Positions 1 through 7,822 of a DNA stretch of 64,000 nucleotides are shown piece by piece; the stretch's first letter is position 1, and each line of letters begins with the position of its first letter. Origin of the DNA: Bacillus kexueae (GTDB taxonomy: Bacteria > Bacillota > Bacilli > Bacillales > Aeribacillaceae); the NCBI RefSeq assembly GCF_022809095.1, contig NZ_JALAZE010000005.1, forward strand, positions 124,001 through 188,000, written 5' to 3'. A program made the translations under genes and the position numbers. The notes below the pieces were generated by a model. The model saw only the letters and a program-made list of their open reading frames with translations. It was not told the origin of the DNA and made no database searches.

Positions 1-182
1 ACTCTTTTCACATAGGATGCAGGCGTCTCACCTGCAATCTGTGTAAAGACTCGATGAAAGTGAAAGGGCGAATAATTAGATTGTGCCGCTAGTTTCTCAA
101 GCGTTAAATCTTCATCTATATGCTCATCAATATAGTCCATGACAGATTGTACTTGTTCAAATTGGTCATGCGCTTGCTTCAT
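1..182 (-). CDS. AraC-family transcriptional regulator, N-terminal part (cut by window edge)
   Basis: The first 60 residues are visible. They form a typical AraC/XylS DNA-binding start: an amphipathic lead, then LTLEKLAAQSNYSPFHFHR and a FTQIAGETPASYVKR segment, matching the first helix-turn-helix of the AraC domain. The HTH stands at the N-terminus, as in regulators with a C-terminal effector-binding (GyrI-like) domain, but that part lies outside the window, so the inducer cannot be inferred. The ATG at 182 follows an AGGAGG ribosome binding site. Family assignment is sure; the target is unknown. Confidence 0.85.
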   Translation of the reverse strand, partial: MKQAHDQFEQVQSVMDYIDEHIDEDLTLEKLAAQSNYSPFHFHRVFTQIAGETPASYVKR

Positions 183-303
183 CTTTTGCCTCCTAATTAG
201 ACTAATCGTGCTTCTTTATTTTAAACGATTTGGAGGGAGATGATGAATATTTGTAGATCATGTTGCTTTTATCGGGAGACAGAAGTATATCGACTACATG
301 ATA

Positions 304-333
304 AGACGGATAAGTGTCAAAACTCATCCGTCT
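304..333. terminator. Hairpin downstream of the epimerase gene
   Basis: Arms AGACGGATAAG and CTCATCCGTCT pair almost perfectly around a short loop. It lies just past the 3' end of the minus-strand epimerase gene and could end its transcript, but it lacks a long U-tract, so factor-independent activity is uncertain. Confidence 0.45.
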
Positions 334-368
334 CATCAATTATGAAAAACAAGGGTGATTATGTTAAT

Positions 369-1256
369 CTACTTTTTTAAAATGTCAGTCAGTGCTTTAT
401 CGATAGTCGGATAAGTAAATTGGAATCCAGACATTTCCAATCTTTCAGGAATGACCCATCGACTTTTTAATACTAATTCCGTTTCCGTTCTAATAAAAAT
501 TGCGCCTAGCTCTAACAGCCAGCTTGGTGATGGAAGTCCAATGGTTTTGTTCATTTTTTTGCGCAAGCTTGTCATGAATTCTCGGTTTGTAATCGGATTC
601 GGTGATGCACAATTAAATACTCCGTTTAAATCTTCCCTCTTATTTAAAAACAGGATGATGTTAAATAAGTCCTCTATGTGAATCCAGCTAAACATTTGAT
701 TACCGGAGCCTTGAACACCGCCAAGTCCAAATTTCACAAGATTTTTATAGGGGGTTATAACACCCCCATCATCTCCTAACACAATAGAAATTCTCAAAGC
801 AATTTGTCTCGTTTTTGGACATTCAAATGAAAAAAATGCGTGCTCCCATTCTTTCGCCACATTGACAGAAAATCCCGTTCCAATTTCACCGTTCTCTTCT
901 GTCATCGGTCGATCTTCTGCATGCCGATAAATGGTTGCAGTACTGGAGTTAATCCATAAACGTGGAGGGTTTTGACAAGCATTAATCGCTTCTCCAAGTA
1001 TTTTTGTCGTCTTCACTCTAGAATTTAATATTTCTTCACGATTCTCTTGATTATACCGACAGTTTACAGACTTCCCAGCTAGATTAATTAGCATCTCTGC
1101 ATTCTCGAGCGCTTGTATAATTTCATCTTTGTTCTCCCACTTTATGTACGGAGAGTTTCGAGAGATGATGGCTACGTCATATCCCATGTCAGTAAATTTC
1201 CGTTCAAAATATTGTCCAATAAATCCTGTTCCACCAGCTATGACTACCTTTGGCAT
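369..1256 (-). CDS. TIGR01777/SDR39U1-family NAD(P)-binding epimerase-like protein (YfhF type)
   Basis: The 295-residue product starts with the Rossmann motif GGTGFIGQYF and continues with features of atypical extended SDR proteins of the TIGR01777 group (B. subtilis YfhF, E. coli YfcH): LINLAGKSVNCRY, SRVKTTKILGEAI, NSSTATIY, and a C-terminal DUF1731-like end containing PSWLLELGAIFIRTETELVL. It is probably cytosolic; its substrate is unknown for the whole family. The ATG at 1256 was preferred to the GTG at 1268 because GGGTGA lies seven bases before it. The gene is monocistronic and ends facing the AraC gene. The upstream region contains AAACGTTTGTTT (1282-1293), which matches the core of the palindrome array at 23.2-23.9 kb. 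Confidence 0.85.
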   Translation of the reverse strand: MPKVVIAGGTGFIGQYFERKFTDMGYDVAIISRNSPYIKWENKDEIIQALENAEMLINLAGKSVNCRYNQENREEILNSRVKTTKILGEAINACQNPPRLWINSSTATIYRHAEDRPMTEENGEIGTGFSVNVAKEWEHAFFSFECPKTRQIALRISIVLGDDGGVITPYKNLVKFGLGGVQGSGNQMFSWIHIEDLFNIILFLNKREDLNGVFNCASPNPITNREFMTSLRKKMNKTIGLPSPSWLLELGAIFIRTETELVLKSRWVIPERLEMSGFQFTYPTIDKALTDILKK

Positions 1257-1345
1257 AGAATCACCCACTTTTTAAATAATAAAACGTTTGTTTGTGAAAT
1301 ACTTCACATACATTTTACCACATATATTCCATTTTGTAACCAATT

Positions 1346-1490
1346 AAGAAAAGCGCAAAAACCTGCGAGGAGGCTTCCGTCGCCACAGCAGGGCCGAAGT
1401 GACCCGAGTTGATGGCGCTTGGAGCTAGACACCAAAAAAACTGTAAAGAGAATACTTTAACACTTTATTGAACTTAAACTTTCTGTAACA
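1346..1490 (+). repeat. Intergenic repeat family, copy A (internally deleted)
   Basis: This is one of five related elements. It shares the block from CCTGCGAGGAGGCTTCCGTC through GGAGCTAGACACC and the tail ending CTTTCTGTAAC. Copy A lacks about 30 bases present in the other copies (the GTCCTTAGGCGAAGGGCGC segment). The core holds self-complementary arms (CCTGC...GCAGG), so it would fold as RNA. No coding potential is seen. Confidence 0.85.
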
Positions 1491-1525
1491 ACAAAAAAGA
1501 ATCCCTTAGTCTCTTAAACTAAGGG
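1491..1525 (-). terminator. Intrinsic terminator of the pxp/ycsG operon
   Basis: On the minus strand CCCTTAGT pairs with ACTAAGGG and is followed by a T-rich run. It sits 20 bp past the ycsG stop and directly abuts repeat copy A. Confidence 0.8.
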
Positions 1526-1544
1526 GAAGTTTCAACGAAAGTCA

Positions 1545-2777
1545 CTAGGTAAACAGCTTGGGTAGTTGATTCACTAAAGTATAAATTCCCATGTAAGACA
1601 TGGAAGCAACAACTAAAACTCCAAATATCGTCATCCAAATCGGGTGCTTATAATCACCAACAATTTTCCGCTTGTATGCGGCAACTAGCATGACACCAAG
1701 CGCAATTGGCAAAATGAGTCCGTTCAATGCACCAACTAGAATAAGTATTTTAACTGGTTTCCCTATCGAAACAAACACCCCTGTGGAGATGATGATAAAG
1801 CCAATTATAATCCAACGATGAAACGTTTCAAGTTTCGGATGAAAAGTACGAATAAACGAGACGGATGTATAAGCTGCCCCAATCACAGATGTAATGGCCG
1901 CAGCCCACATTACGATTCCAAATAGCTTATATCCCATGTCACCTGCGGCTAGTTGAAACACAGATGCCGGAGGATTAGAAGGATCCAATGTTAATCCTTT
2001 TGCAACAACACCTAGTGCTGCAAGAAAAAGAACAATCCTCATGAATGAAGCAACACCGATGGCTGTAATAGAACTTTTCGTAACATCCTTTATAGCTTCT
2101 TTCCCTTTAATACCTGCATCTAGTAGACGATGACCACCCGCAAAAGTAATATATCCTCCAACAGTTCCGCCCACAAGTGTTACAATCGCGAGCATATCTA
2201 TCGAATCTGGAACAAATGTCTTAACAGCGGCTTCACCAATTGGCGGCTTCGCGGTGAATAAGACATACATCGTTAATCCAATCATTAGAATCCCTAAAAT
2301 TTGAGTGAATCGATCCATCGCTTTCATTGCTTCTCTTACAAGGAATATGACAATGGCTACGATGGCACTTATTAATGCTCCAATCTCTGGGGATATTCCA
2401 AACAGTACATTCATCCCTAGACCTGCTCCTGCGATATTTCCAATATTAAAAGCAAGTCCACCTAAAATGATTAACCCCGCTAACAAAAATCCTAACCCTG
2501 GGAAAACTAAATTAGCAATATCTTGTGCACGACGTTCAGATACCGTAATAATTCGCCATATGTTCATTTGCGCACCTATATCTAGTAGAATCGAAATGAG
2601 GATGACAAAACCAAAGCTTGCTGCTAATTGTTGTGTAAAAACAGTCGTTTGTGTAAGAAAACCAGGACCTACCGCTGAAGTGGCCATTAAAAAGATGGCT
2701 CCTAAAAACAAACTCAATTTCGAGGACTTCACCGTTATTGTACTCGTGTTACTTTCCACTTTTCTTTCTGCACTCAT
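1545..2777 (-). CDS. ycsG: NRAMP-related membrane transporter of the 5-oxoproline operon (YcsG type)
   Basis: The 410-residue protein has about eleven hydrophobic helices with the NRAMP fold order (LSLFLGAIFLMATSAVGPGF as helix 1; VGGTVGGYITFAGGHRLLD near helix 6). The hallmark metal-binding DPGN of helix 1 is replaced by a GPGF context, and the helix-6 MPH is absent, so divalent metal transport is doubtful. In B. subtilis ycsG lies in the ycsF-ycsG-ycsI-kipI-kipA-kipR operon, and the same neighbours are present here except ycsI. Last gene of the operon, one base after pxpA. Uptake of 5-oxoproline or a related molecule is an inference from context only. Confidence 0.85.
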   Translation of the reverse strand: MSAERKVESNTSTITVKSSKLSLFLGAIFLMATSAVGPGFLTQTTVFTQQLAASFGFVILISILLDIGAQMNIWRIITVSERRAQDIANLVFPGLGFLLAGLIILGGLAFNIGNIAGAGLGMNVLFGISPEIGALISAIVAIVIFLVREAMKAMDRFTQILGILMIGLTMYVLFTAKPPIGEAAVKTFVPDSIDMLAIVTLVGGTVGGYITFAGGHRLLDAGIKGKEAIKDVTKSSITAIGVASFMRIVLFLAALGVVAKGLTLDPSNPPASVFQLAAGDMGYKLFGIVMWAAAITSVIGAAYTSVSFIRTFHPKLETFHRWIIIGFIIISTGVFVSIGKPVKILILVGALNGLILPIALGVMLVAAYKRKIVGDYKHPIWMTIFGVLVVASMSYMGIYTLVNQLPKLFT

Positions 2778-2778
2778 T

Positions 2779-3543
2779 TTACTCCCCCTTTATCGACGCG
2801 ACTTGAACATCTGCCTCTTTCAGTCCTTTTCGAATTTTTTTCGCAAAAGAAAGAGCATGTTCCCCATCCCCGTGTATACAAATTGTTTCAGCTTTAATTT
2901 CGAGATCCGTCTCCTGAACGGTGCGTACCCGACCTTCTGTAACCATGCGTATCACTTGATGTAACGCCGTGTCATCATTCGTAATGAGCGCATTTTTTTC
3001 TCTTCTAGATGTTAATGATCCATCGTTTTGATAGGTACGATCAGCAAATACTTCACTCGCTGTTTGTAAGCCGATTCGTTCTCCCGCTTGAATTAATTCA
3101 CTTCCAGCCAGTCCAAATAACACTAGATGATCATTGATGTCATAAACAGCCTTCGCAATGGCATCTGCTAGATTTTCATCTTTTGCTGCCATATTGTAGA
3201 GTGCGCCATGTGGCTTAACATGTTGTAATACTCCCCCTTCTGCTTTTACGAAAGCTGAAAGTGCACCAACTTGGTATAGTACCATGTCATATGCTTCCTC
3301 TGGCGTAATGGACATTTGCCGTCTACCAAACCCTTGCATGTCAGGGAGTCCCGGGTGCGCACCAATACTCACTCCCTTCTCAAGAGCTAACTTTACCGTT
3401 TTACGCATCGTTGATGGGTCACCAGCATGAAATCCGCAAGCAATATTAGCGGATGTCACATAATCTAAAATTTCTTTATCATTTCCTATTTTGTAAACTC
3501 CGAAACTTTCTCCCAAATCGCAATTCAAATCGACTTTGTACAT
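2779..3543 (-). CDS. pxpA: 5-oxoprolinase subunit PxpA (LamB/YcsF family)
   Basis: The 254-residue protein is the ATP-dependent 5-oxoprolinase subunit A, which with PxpB and PxpC opens 5-oxoproline (pyroglutamate) to glutamate. Family motifs are clear: [12 protein letters not shown] at the N-terminus, [14 protein letters not shown] near residue 35, [15 protein letters not shown] near 60 and [10 protein letters not shown] near 110; length is normal. The ATG at 3543 is three bases after the pxpC stop, so the genes are co-transcribed. Pyroglutamate forms spontaneously from glutamine, so the enzyme acts as damage repair as well as nitrogen scavenging. Confidence 0.95.
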   Translation of the reverse strand: MYKVDLNCDLGESFGVYKIGNDKEILDYVTSANIACGFHAGDPSTMRKTVKLALEKGVSIGAHPGLPDMQGFGRRQMSITPEEAYDMVLYQVGALSAFVKAEGGVLQHVKPHGALYNMAAKDENLADAIAKAVYDINDHLVLFGLAGSELIQAGERIGLQTASEVFADRTYQNDGSLTSRREKNALITNDDTALHQVIRMVTEGRVRTVQETDLEIKAETICIHGDGEHALSFAKKIRKGLKEADVQVASIKGE

Positions 3544-3546
3544 TGC

Positions 3547-4512
3547 TTACACCCCCGAGAGATACGTAATTTGTTTTTTTAATAATTGGATTTCTTTCTC
3601 CAACTCAATCAAACACCTTTGTGCATCAGTGAAGGAAAAGTTTTGGAAGGTGATGCGGTCACCCGGTTTTAGTTGTGCTAGCTTGGGTAAATCAACCGCG
3701 ATAACCTGCCCAATCTTCGGATAGCCTCCTGTCGTCTGGCGATCAGCCATTAAAATAATAGGCTTTCCTTCGGGAGGGACTTGAATGGTACCAAATGTAA
3801 CCGCACTTGAGATGACATCCTCATCCACACTTCGTTTAAGTAGGTCTCCATCAAGCCTGTAGCCCATTCGATTGGACTGAGTTGTTATGGTATATGACTG
3901 TTGAAAAAATTGTCTTTGACTTTGTGTAGTAAAATCTTTGAAATTTTCTCCCCGTATGACCCGAATCGTCTGCTCTTTGTCACCAAAATAACTTTGCAGT
4001 TTATAGGATACTCCCCATCTCCCTTCACGTAACTTTTCTCCTCCTAATCTCTTCAAAGGAATAACATCCTCTTTTTGAAGCGCTCTCCCTTTAAACCCAC
4101 CAACCTTCGCTAACAAATAAGTGGATTGGCTATTCATGATTTTTGGAATATCAAATCCACCAGCGACTGCTATGTACGCCCGACATCCTTTGATACACCG
4201 ATTAATGGAAAGGGTTTGCCCTTTTTTCACATGAAAGGGTTGCCATAAAGGAACAGTTTGTTCATCAAGTGTCACTTCAAATTCCCCACCGCAAATCGCA
4301 ATGTATGCATCTTCCTCAAAACGTAAAATAGGACCAAGCATCGTGATTTCCATTGTCGCTTCCGTTTCTTCATTCCCCACTAAAATGTTGGCAATTCGAT
4401 GAGCAAAAGAGTCCATGGCACCACTGACAATTACCCCATCTCGTTGAAAGCCAATTCGACCTAAGTCTTGAAACGTTGTCAGCAAACCACTACGAAGAAC
4501 ACGTATACCCAT
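3547..4512 (-). CDS. pxpC: 5-oxoprolinase subunit PxpC (KipA, biotin-dependent carboxyltransferase family)
   Basis: The 321-residue protein matches the allophanate hydrolase subunit 2/KipA family. Motifs: SGLLTTFQDLGRIGFQRDGV at the N-terminus, GAMDSFAHRIANILVGNEE, AYIAVAGGFDIP near 110, SNRMGYRLDGD near 215 and MADRQTTGGYPKIG near 255. It is the carboxyltransferase-like half that with PxpB and PxpA forms 5-oxoprolinase. The start overlaps the end of pxpB by 23 bases, which suggests translational coupling. In B. subtilis KipA was first described as an antagonist of the sporulation kinase inhibitor KipI; the enzymatic role is the better supported one. Slightly shorter than B. subtilis KipA, with no missing motif. 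Confidence 0.93.
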   Translation of the reverse strand: MGIRVLRSGLLTTFQDLGRIGFQRDGVIVSGAMDSFAHRIANILVGNEETEATMEITMLGPILRFEEDAYIAICGGEFEVTLDEQTVPLWQPFHVKKGQTLSINRCIKGCRAYIAVAGGFDIPKIMNSQSTYLLAKVGGFKGRALQKEDVIPLKRLGGEKLREGRWGVSYKLQSYFGDKEQTIRVIRGENFKDFTTQSQRQFFQQSYTITTQSNRMGYRLDGDLLKRSVDEDVISSAVTFGTIQVPPEGKPIILMADRQTTGGYPKIGQVIAVDLPKLAQLKPGDRITFQNFSFTDAQRCLIELEKEIQLLKKQITYLSGV

Positions 4513-5212
4513 GATGCTCCTCCTCTATCTGATTAAACTCTTCCTTTGTAATCGCACGAAAACGAACTTTATCTCCCATTTGAAGTAGGCTCGGTTGGGA
4601 ATGTTTCGGTCGAAATAGTTCTATAGGGGTCTTCCCGATTAATTGCCATCCTCCTGGACTTTCGATTGGATAAATACCGGTTTGAACACCTGCAATTCCT
4701 ACAGATCGAGCAGGGATTTTTAAGCGAGGAGATTGTTTTCGAGGTGTCGCTATTTGCTCTGACATTCCTCCTAAGTACGCGAAGCCCGGTGCAAACCCGA
4801 GCATATACACTCGATAAATCCCACTTGTATGAATGCTTATCACATCCTCAACTGTTAGTTTGTTATGCCTCGCCACATCTTCAATGTCTGGTCCAAACTC
4901 TTCTCCATAACAAACCGGAATGACGATTTCTTTTCCATCTTTGATTTCACTTGTCGTAATGCTTTGTAGCATTTGAATCAATTGTTCACAAACGTTCTCG
5001 TAAGGAAGAGATTTTTCATGATAAAAGCTCATTGGGTCAAAGTATATCGTTACACTCGTAAAAGCTGGAACAATTTCCACGATGCCTTTCAAAGGATTTT
5101 CACTTAAATACGTTGTTACCGTCCTTACGCGATTGTGAACCTGTTCATCCACTTGATCGCCCAACTTAATTGTTAGACTACTTTCACTCAAAGGGACGAG
5201 CTTAAAGTTCAT
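4490..5212 (-). CDS. pxpB: 5-oxoprolinase subunit PxpB (KipI, allophanate hydrolase subunit 1 family)
   Basis: The 240-residue product carries the subunit-1 signatures GFAPGFAYLGG near 135, then RKQSPRLKIPARSVGIAG and QTGIYPIESPGGWQLIG. It partners with PxpC. The ATG at 5212 (MNFKLVPLSE) has an AGGGGG ribosome binding site; an upstream TTG at 5233 would overlap kipR and lacks a binding site. B. subtilis KipI also binds and inhibits the sporulation kinase KinA, but that function cannot be read from this sequence. Only four bases separate it from kipR, so regulator and enzyme share one message. Confidence 0.93.
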   Translation of the reverse strand: MNFKLVPLSESSLTIKLGDQVDEQVHNRVRTVTTYLSENPLKGIVEIVPAFTSVTIYFDPMSFYHEKSLPYENVCEQLIQMLQSITTSEIKDGKEIVIPVCYGEEFGPDIEDVARHNKLTVEDVISIHTSGIYRVYMLGFAPGFAYLGGMSEQIATPRKQSPRLKIPARSVGIAGVQTGIYPIESPGGWQLIGKTPIELFRPKHSQPSLLQMGDKVRFRAITKEEFNQIEEEHHGYTCSS

Positions 5213-5216
5213 TCCT

Positions 5217-5960
5217 CTACCCCCTTCTTCCAAGATCCCGTGCTATTTCTTTCGCCGCGTTCATTAAATGCATTCGCAATGATTCAATATAAGCATCCGT
5301 AAATCGACTTTCAGGTCCCACAATACTTAATCCAGCTAAAATGTCTCCCTTAGAGTCAAAAATCGGTACAGCCACCGCCGATGAGCCATCTGTTAATTCA
5401 GAATGACTAACGCTATAGCCTCTTTTTCGATCGACTTCTAGCACTTTTACTAATTCTTCAGCAGTTCGAATCGTGTTTGGGGCAAATGGAGTGAGAGAAA
5501 CTGTTTGGAAATACTTCGATTGATCTTCCTGTTCCATAAAAGTTAATAATATTCTTGGACACGCTCCAGCATATAAAGGGGCTCTCCTACCAATTCTTGT
5601 GTAAACTCGAATCGGTTCAGAGGTTTCAACCTTTTCAATGTAAATTGCTTCATTTCCATCTTGAATAACTAAATTAACTGCTTCATTCGTTTCGTTTTTT
5701 AATTGCTGCATATACGGGTAGGCAATCTTACGAATGTCTAGTCTCTCTGAAACAAGTTGACCAAATTGCATAAGCGCCAAGCCAAGCTCATAATATTCTC
5801 CTTTTTTTGCTAAGAACCCTATTTCTACTAAAGATTGAACCATACGAAAAACAGACGTTTTTGGCTGACCGCTCATGTGTACCATGTCTTGCAATGTCAA
5901 TTGCTCTTTCGATTCGAATAGCTGAAGTATTTGAAGTGTTTTAACGACCGTTTTGTTCAT
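5217..5960 (-). CDS. kipR: IclR-family transcriptional regulator of the 5-oxoprolinase operon (KipR)
   Basis: The 247-residue protein has an N-terminal winged helix (TLQILQLFESKEQLTLQDM...KTSVFRMVQSLVEIGFL) and a C-terminal IclR effector-binding domain (from about 75, including EAVNLVIQDG, RAPLYAGACPRILL and SSAVAVPIFDSKGDILAGLSIVGP). In B. subtilis KipR represses the kip operon. It is first in the operon here, so it would control its own level. The ATG at 5960 has GAGGGG upstream. A perfect inverted repeat, TTCCGA-N3-TCGGAA, lies at 5976-5990 between promoter and gene and is the likely operator. Confidence 0.93.
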   Translation of the reverse strand: MNKTVVKTLQILQLFESKEQLTLQDMVHMSGQPKTSVFRMVQSLVEIGFLAKKGEYYELGLALMQFGQLVSERLDIRKIAYPYMQQLKNETNEAVNLVIQDGNEAIYIEKVETSEPIRVYTRIGRRAPLYAGACPRILLTFMEQEDQSKYFQTVSLTPFAPNTIRTAEELVKVLEVDRKRGYSVSHSELTDGSSAVAVPIFDSKGDILAGLSIVGPESRFTDAYIESLRMHLMNAAKEIARDLGRRG

Positions 5961-5975
5961 AGTATCCCCTCGTTG

Positions 5976-5990
5976 TTCCGAATATCGGAA
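5976..5990. promoter_or_regulatory. Probable KipR operator
   Basis: TTCCGA ATA TCGGAA is a perfect 6-bp inverted repeat with a 3-bp centre, 15 bp upstream of kipR and downstream of its promoter. IclR-family operators are commonly short palindromes of this size, so autorepression is a reasonable inference. Confidence 0.6.
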
Positions 5991-6023
5991 TTACCATTCC
6001 ATTTTTAAATTTTCTTAATATTC

Positions 6024-6052
6024 ATTTTATTCTACACTTTACCTTTTGACAA
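6024..6052 (-). promoter_or_regulatory. SigA-type promoter of the kipR-pxpBCA-ycsG operon
   Basis: On the minus strand TTGTCA (6047-6052) and TAAAAT (6024-6029) are exactly 17 bp apart. The same bases read on the plus strand contain TTGACA (6046-6051) followed by TATAAA at 6071-6076, so the -35 regions of the operon and of the HEAT-repeat gene may overlap. Confidence 0.6.
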
Positions 6053-6124
6053 GAGGCTAGTTAAATAGGATATAAACCCTTACAATGAATAAAGGAACGA
6101 ATAAATAAGAGAAAGGACGATTTT

Positions 6125-7171
6125 GTGACATTTCTATCAAAAGTAAAGCCGCACTTACGCCATAAGGACTTATTTGTACAACAGTTTGTTGTTAATTCCT
6201 TAATGGATTATCCGAATACACCCGTCGAATGGACGAATGAATTACTACAAGAAGCCATTGAGGTTAAAGAAAAAGAATTCTCTATTTTAATGGGTTTAAA
6301 CAATCATACCTTTAACGCTCAAAGTCTTTCCCTTTTACAAAAAGGACTAAAACAATCTACAAAAGATAGGGAATTTCTTTACACACGTTTAATGACACGC
6401 GTTCCACCCACTATCATTTGGAAGCATAAAGATGAGTTGAATTCAACGATTTCTGAAGAATGGTGGAACATCTATGACATCGTGCTACACGGAGATGAAG
6501 AGAAGGTATGGGGAACATTCGGTTTGATCTTAAATAAGCTTGATGAAGAAGGCCCATATAACAATGACCTATATGAGCAAGCAAAACTCCTTTTACAAAC
6601 AATCGTCCAAAACGGTTGGATAGAAGAAGGAGAAATCGATATTGTTATGAACGAGGAATTAAACAACGATTGGTTTTCTTTTGCTGGTATTCTAATGGTA
6701 CATGCAATCGGATTACTTCAAATAAAAAGATACATTCCGATTCTTGCTAACTTATTGATTCGAGATGAAGACACCCTTTTAGAGGAACTAACGAATACGT
6801 TAGTATCTTTCCAATCGGATGATGCCGTTAAAGCCGTCACACCGTACATCCGACACATTGATTCGAATATTTACGCGATATCTGTTCTAGAAAACACGAA
6901 AACAGAGTTATCAGTTCAGACGTTAAAATCAATGTACAATGAAGTAGATGATGAAGAAACAAAAGCACTCATTATCGAAGCCCTTTGTCACCACTACGAA
7001 GAGTCTGCTTTTCACTACATTGAAGATTTTCTTTGCAACAACTATGACACATTGTTACTCGATTGGGAAGAACTAGCCTATGGCTTTTTTACACTCATGG
7101 AAAAGCCCCATCCACTCCTTAATGAATGGAAGGCCATTGCGATTCAAAAAGAAGCTACCTTTCACAATTAA
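6125..7171 (+). CDS. HEAT-repeat-like helical protein of unknown function
   Basis: The 348-residue soluble protein is predominantly helical and starts like a HEAT repeat (KPHLRHKDLFVQQFVVNSLMDYP). Further degenerate repeat-like stretches follow (IPILANLLIRDEDTLLEELTNTLVSFQSDDAVKAVTPYI; LSVQTLKSMYNEVDDEETKALIIEALCHHY). It is acidic and lacks a signal peptide or catalytic motif, so a protein-binding scaffold is the safest description. The start is GTG at 6125 behind GAAAGGA. It is monocistronic, divergent from the 5-oxoprolinase operon, and convergent with a small membrane protein gene across repeat copy B and a terminator. No named orthologue is recognised. Confidence 0.75.
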   Translation: MTFLSKVKPHLRHKDLFVQQFVVNSLMDYPNTPVEWTNELLQEAIEVKEKEFSILMGLNNHTFNAQSLSLLQKGLKQSTKDREFLYTRLMTRVPPTIIWKHKDELNSTISEEWWNIYDIVLHGDEEKVWGTFGLILNKLDEEGPYNNDLYEQAKLLLQTIVQNGWIEEGEIDIVMNEELNNDWFSFAGILMVHAIGLLQIKRYIPILANLLIRDEDTLLEELTNTLVSFQSDDAVKAVTPYIRHIDSNIYAISVLENTKTELSVQTLKSMYNEVDDEETKALIIEALCHHYEESAFHYIEDFLCNNYDTLLLDWEELAYGFFTLMEKPHPLLNEWKAIAIQKEATFHN

Positions 7172-7237
7172 GAACTAGAGCCGGTCGAGAATTGAACGTA
7201 ATGATCCGGGTAGAAGGATTAAAAGTGTGGTTTATAT

Positions 7238-7400
7238 AAGAAAGCGCAAAGCGCAAGTCCTTAGGCGAAGGGCGCTGGAGGACCTGCGAGGAGGCTTCCG
7301 TCGCCACAGCAGGACCGAAGCGACCCGAGCTGATGGAGCTTGGAGCTAGACACCAAAAAAACTGTAAAGAGAATACTTTAAACTTAAACTTTCTGTAACA
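7238..7400 (+). repeat. Intergenic repeat family, copy B
   Basis: Same family as 1346-1490. It contains the left block AAGCGCAAAGCGCAAGTCC, the GGCGAAGGGCGCTGG segment, the central GAGGAGGCTTCCGTCGCC and the tail TTTCTGTAAC. Ten bases of the tail (CACTTTATTG in other copies) are missing. It is followed within a few bases by a terminator. Confidence 0.88.
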
Positions 7401-7403
7401 ATG

Positions 7404-7433
7404 AAAAAGGAAGCCTTAATCGGCTTCCTTTTT
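7404..7433. terminator. Bidirectional intrinsic terminator
   Basis: GGAAGCC-N6-GGCTTCC is flanked by five A on the left and T5 on the right. It separates the convergent HEAT-repeat and small membrane protein genes. Confidence 0.85.
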
Positions 7434-7489
7434 CAATAAGTAGTTCAAGGCTCTACTTATTCAATATCTCCGCTTTCCATACGACCTGT

Positions 7490-7678
7490 TCATATACGGT
7501 AAAACTTTTGAAAAACAAAATTCCACGTGAACACGACTAAACTCCAAATCGTAAGTACTATTCCAAATATCCCTAATCCCTGACTAAGCAACGCTGGCAT
7601 TGGTGTCGTTTGACTAATAGCAAAGACACTATTTCCGATGAAGAACATAGCTAGTAGGGTAAGTGGTTTTTTCTTCAA
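7490..7678 (-). CDS. Small two-helix membrane protein, unknown function
   Basis: A 62-residue protein with a Lys-rich N-terminus (MKKKPLTLLAMFFIG) and two hydrophobic segments (about 6-22 and 33-52), ending FQKFYRI. A TTG start at 7678 is proposed because GAGGTGA lies at the right distance; an upstream GTG at 7687 overlaps that ribosome binding site. It stands alone between convergent and tandem genes, each with its own terminator. No family is recognised; coding is supported by the binding site, hydrophobic pattern and clean boundaries. Confidence 0.6.
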   Translation of the reverse strand: MKKKPLTLLAMFFIGNSVFAISQTTPMPALLSQGLGIFGIVLTIWSLVVFTWNFVFQKFYRI

Positions 7679-7777
7679 AATCTTCACCTCATCAATTCTA
7701 TATGACGTTATTCTATTTTGATTTCAATTTTGTTTCGCCTATCATTATTATTCATAGAACTGGCGTTATGCACAACA

Positions 7778-7809
7778 AAAAAAGGCCACACTTCAGAATG
7801 TAGCCTTTT
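7778..7809 (-). terminator. Intrinsic terminator of the aldo/keto reductase gene
   Basis: AAAAGGC(C)ACA and TGTAGCCTTTT pair around an eight-base loop, and a T-run follows on the minus strand, 14 bp after the stop. Confidence 0.8.
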
Positions 7810-7822
7810 CTGTCTAGAACTA

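Noticed and set aside
240-380. 47-codon plus-strand frame with a GGAGGGA site (begins MMNICRSCC)
   Set aside because: It runs through the downstream hairpin and overlaps the end of the antisense epimerase gene. The binding site is good but there is no family, so it is only a weak candidate.
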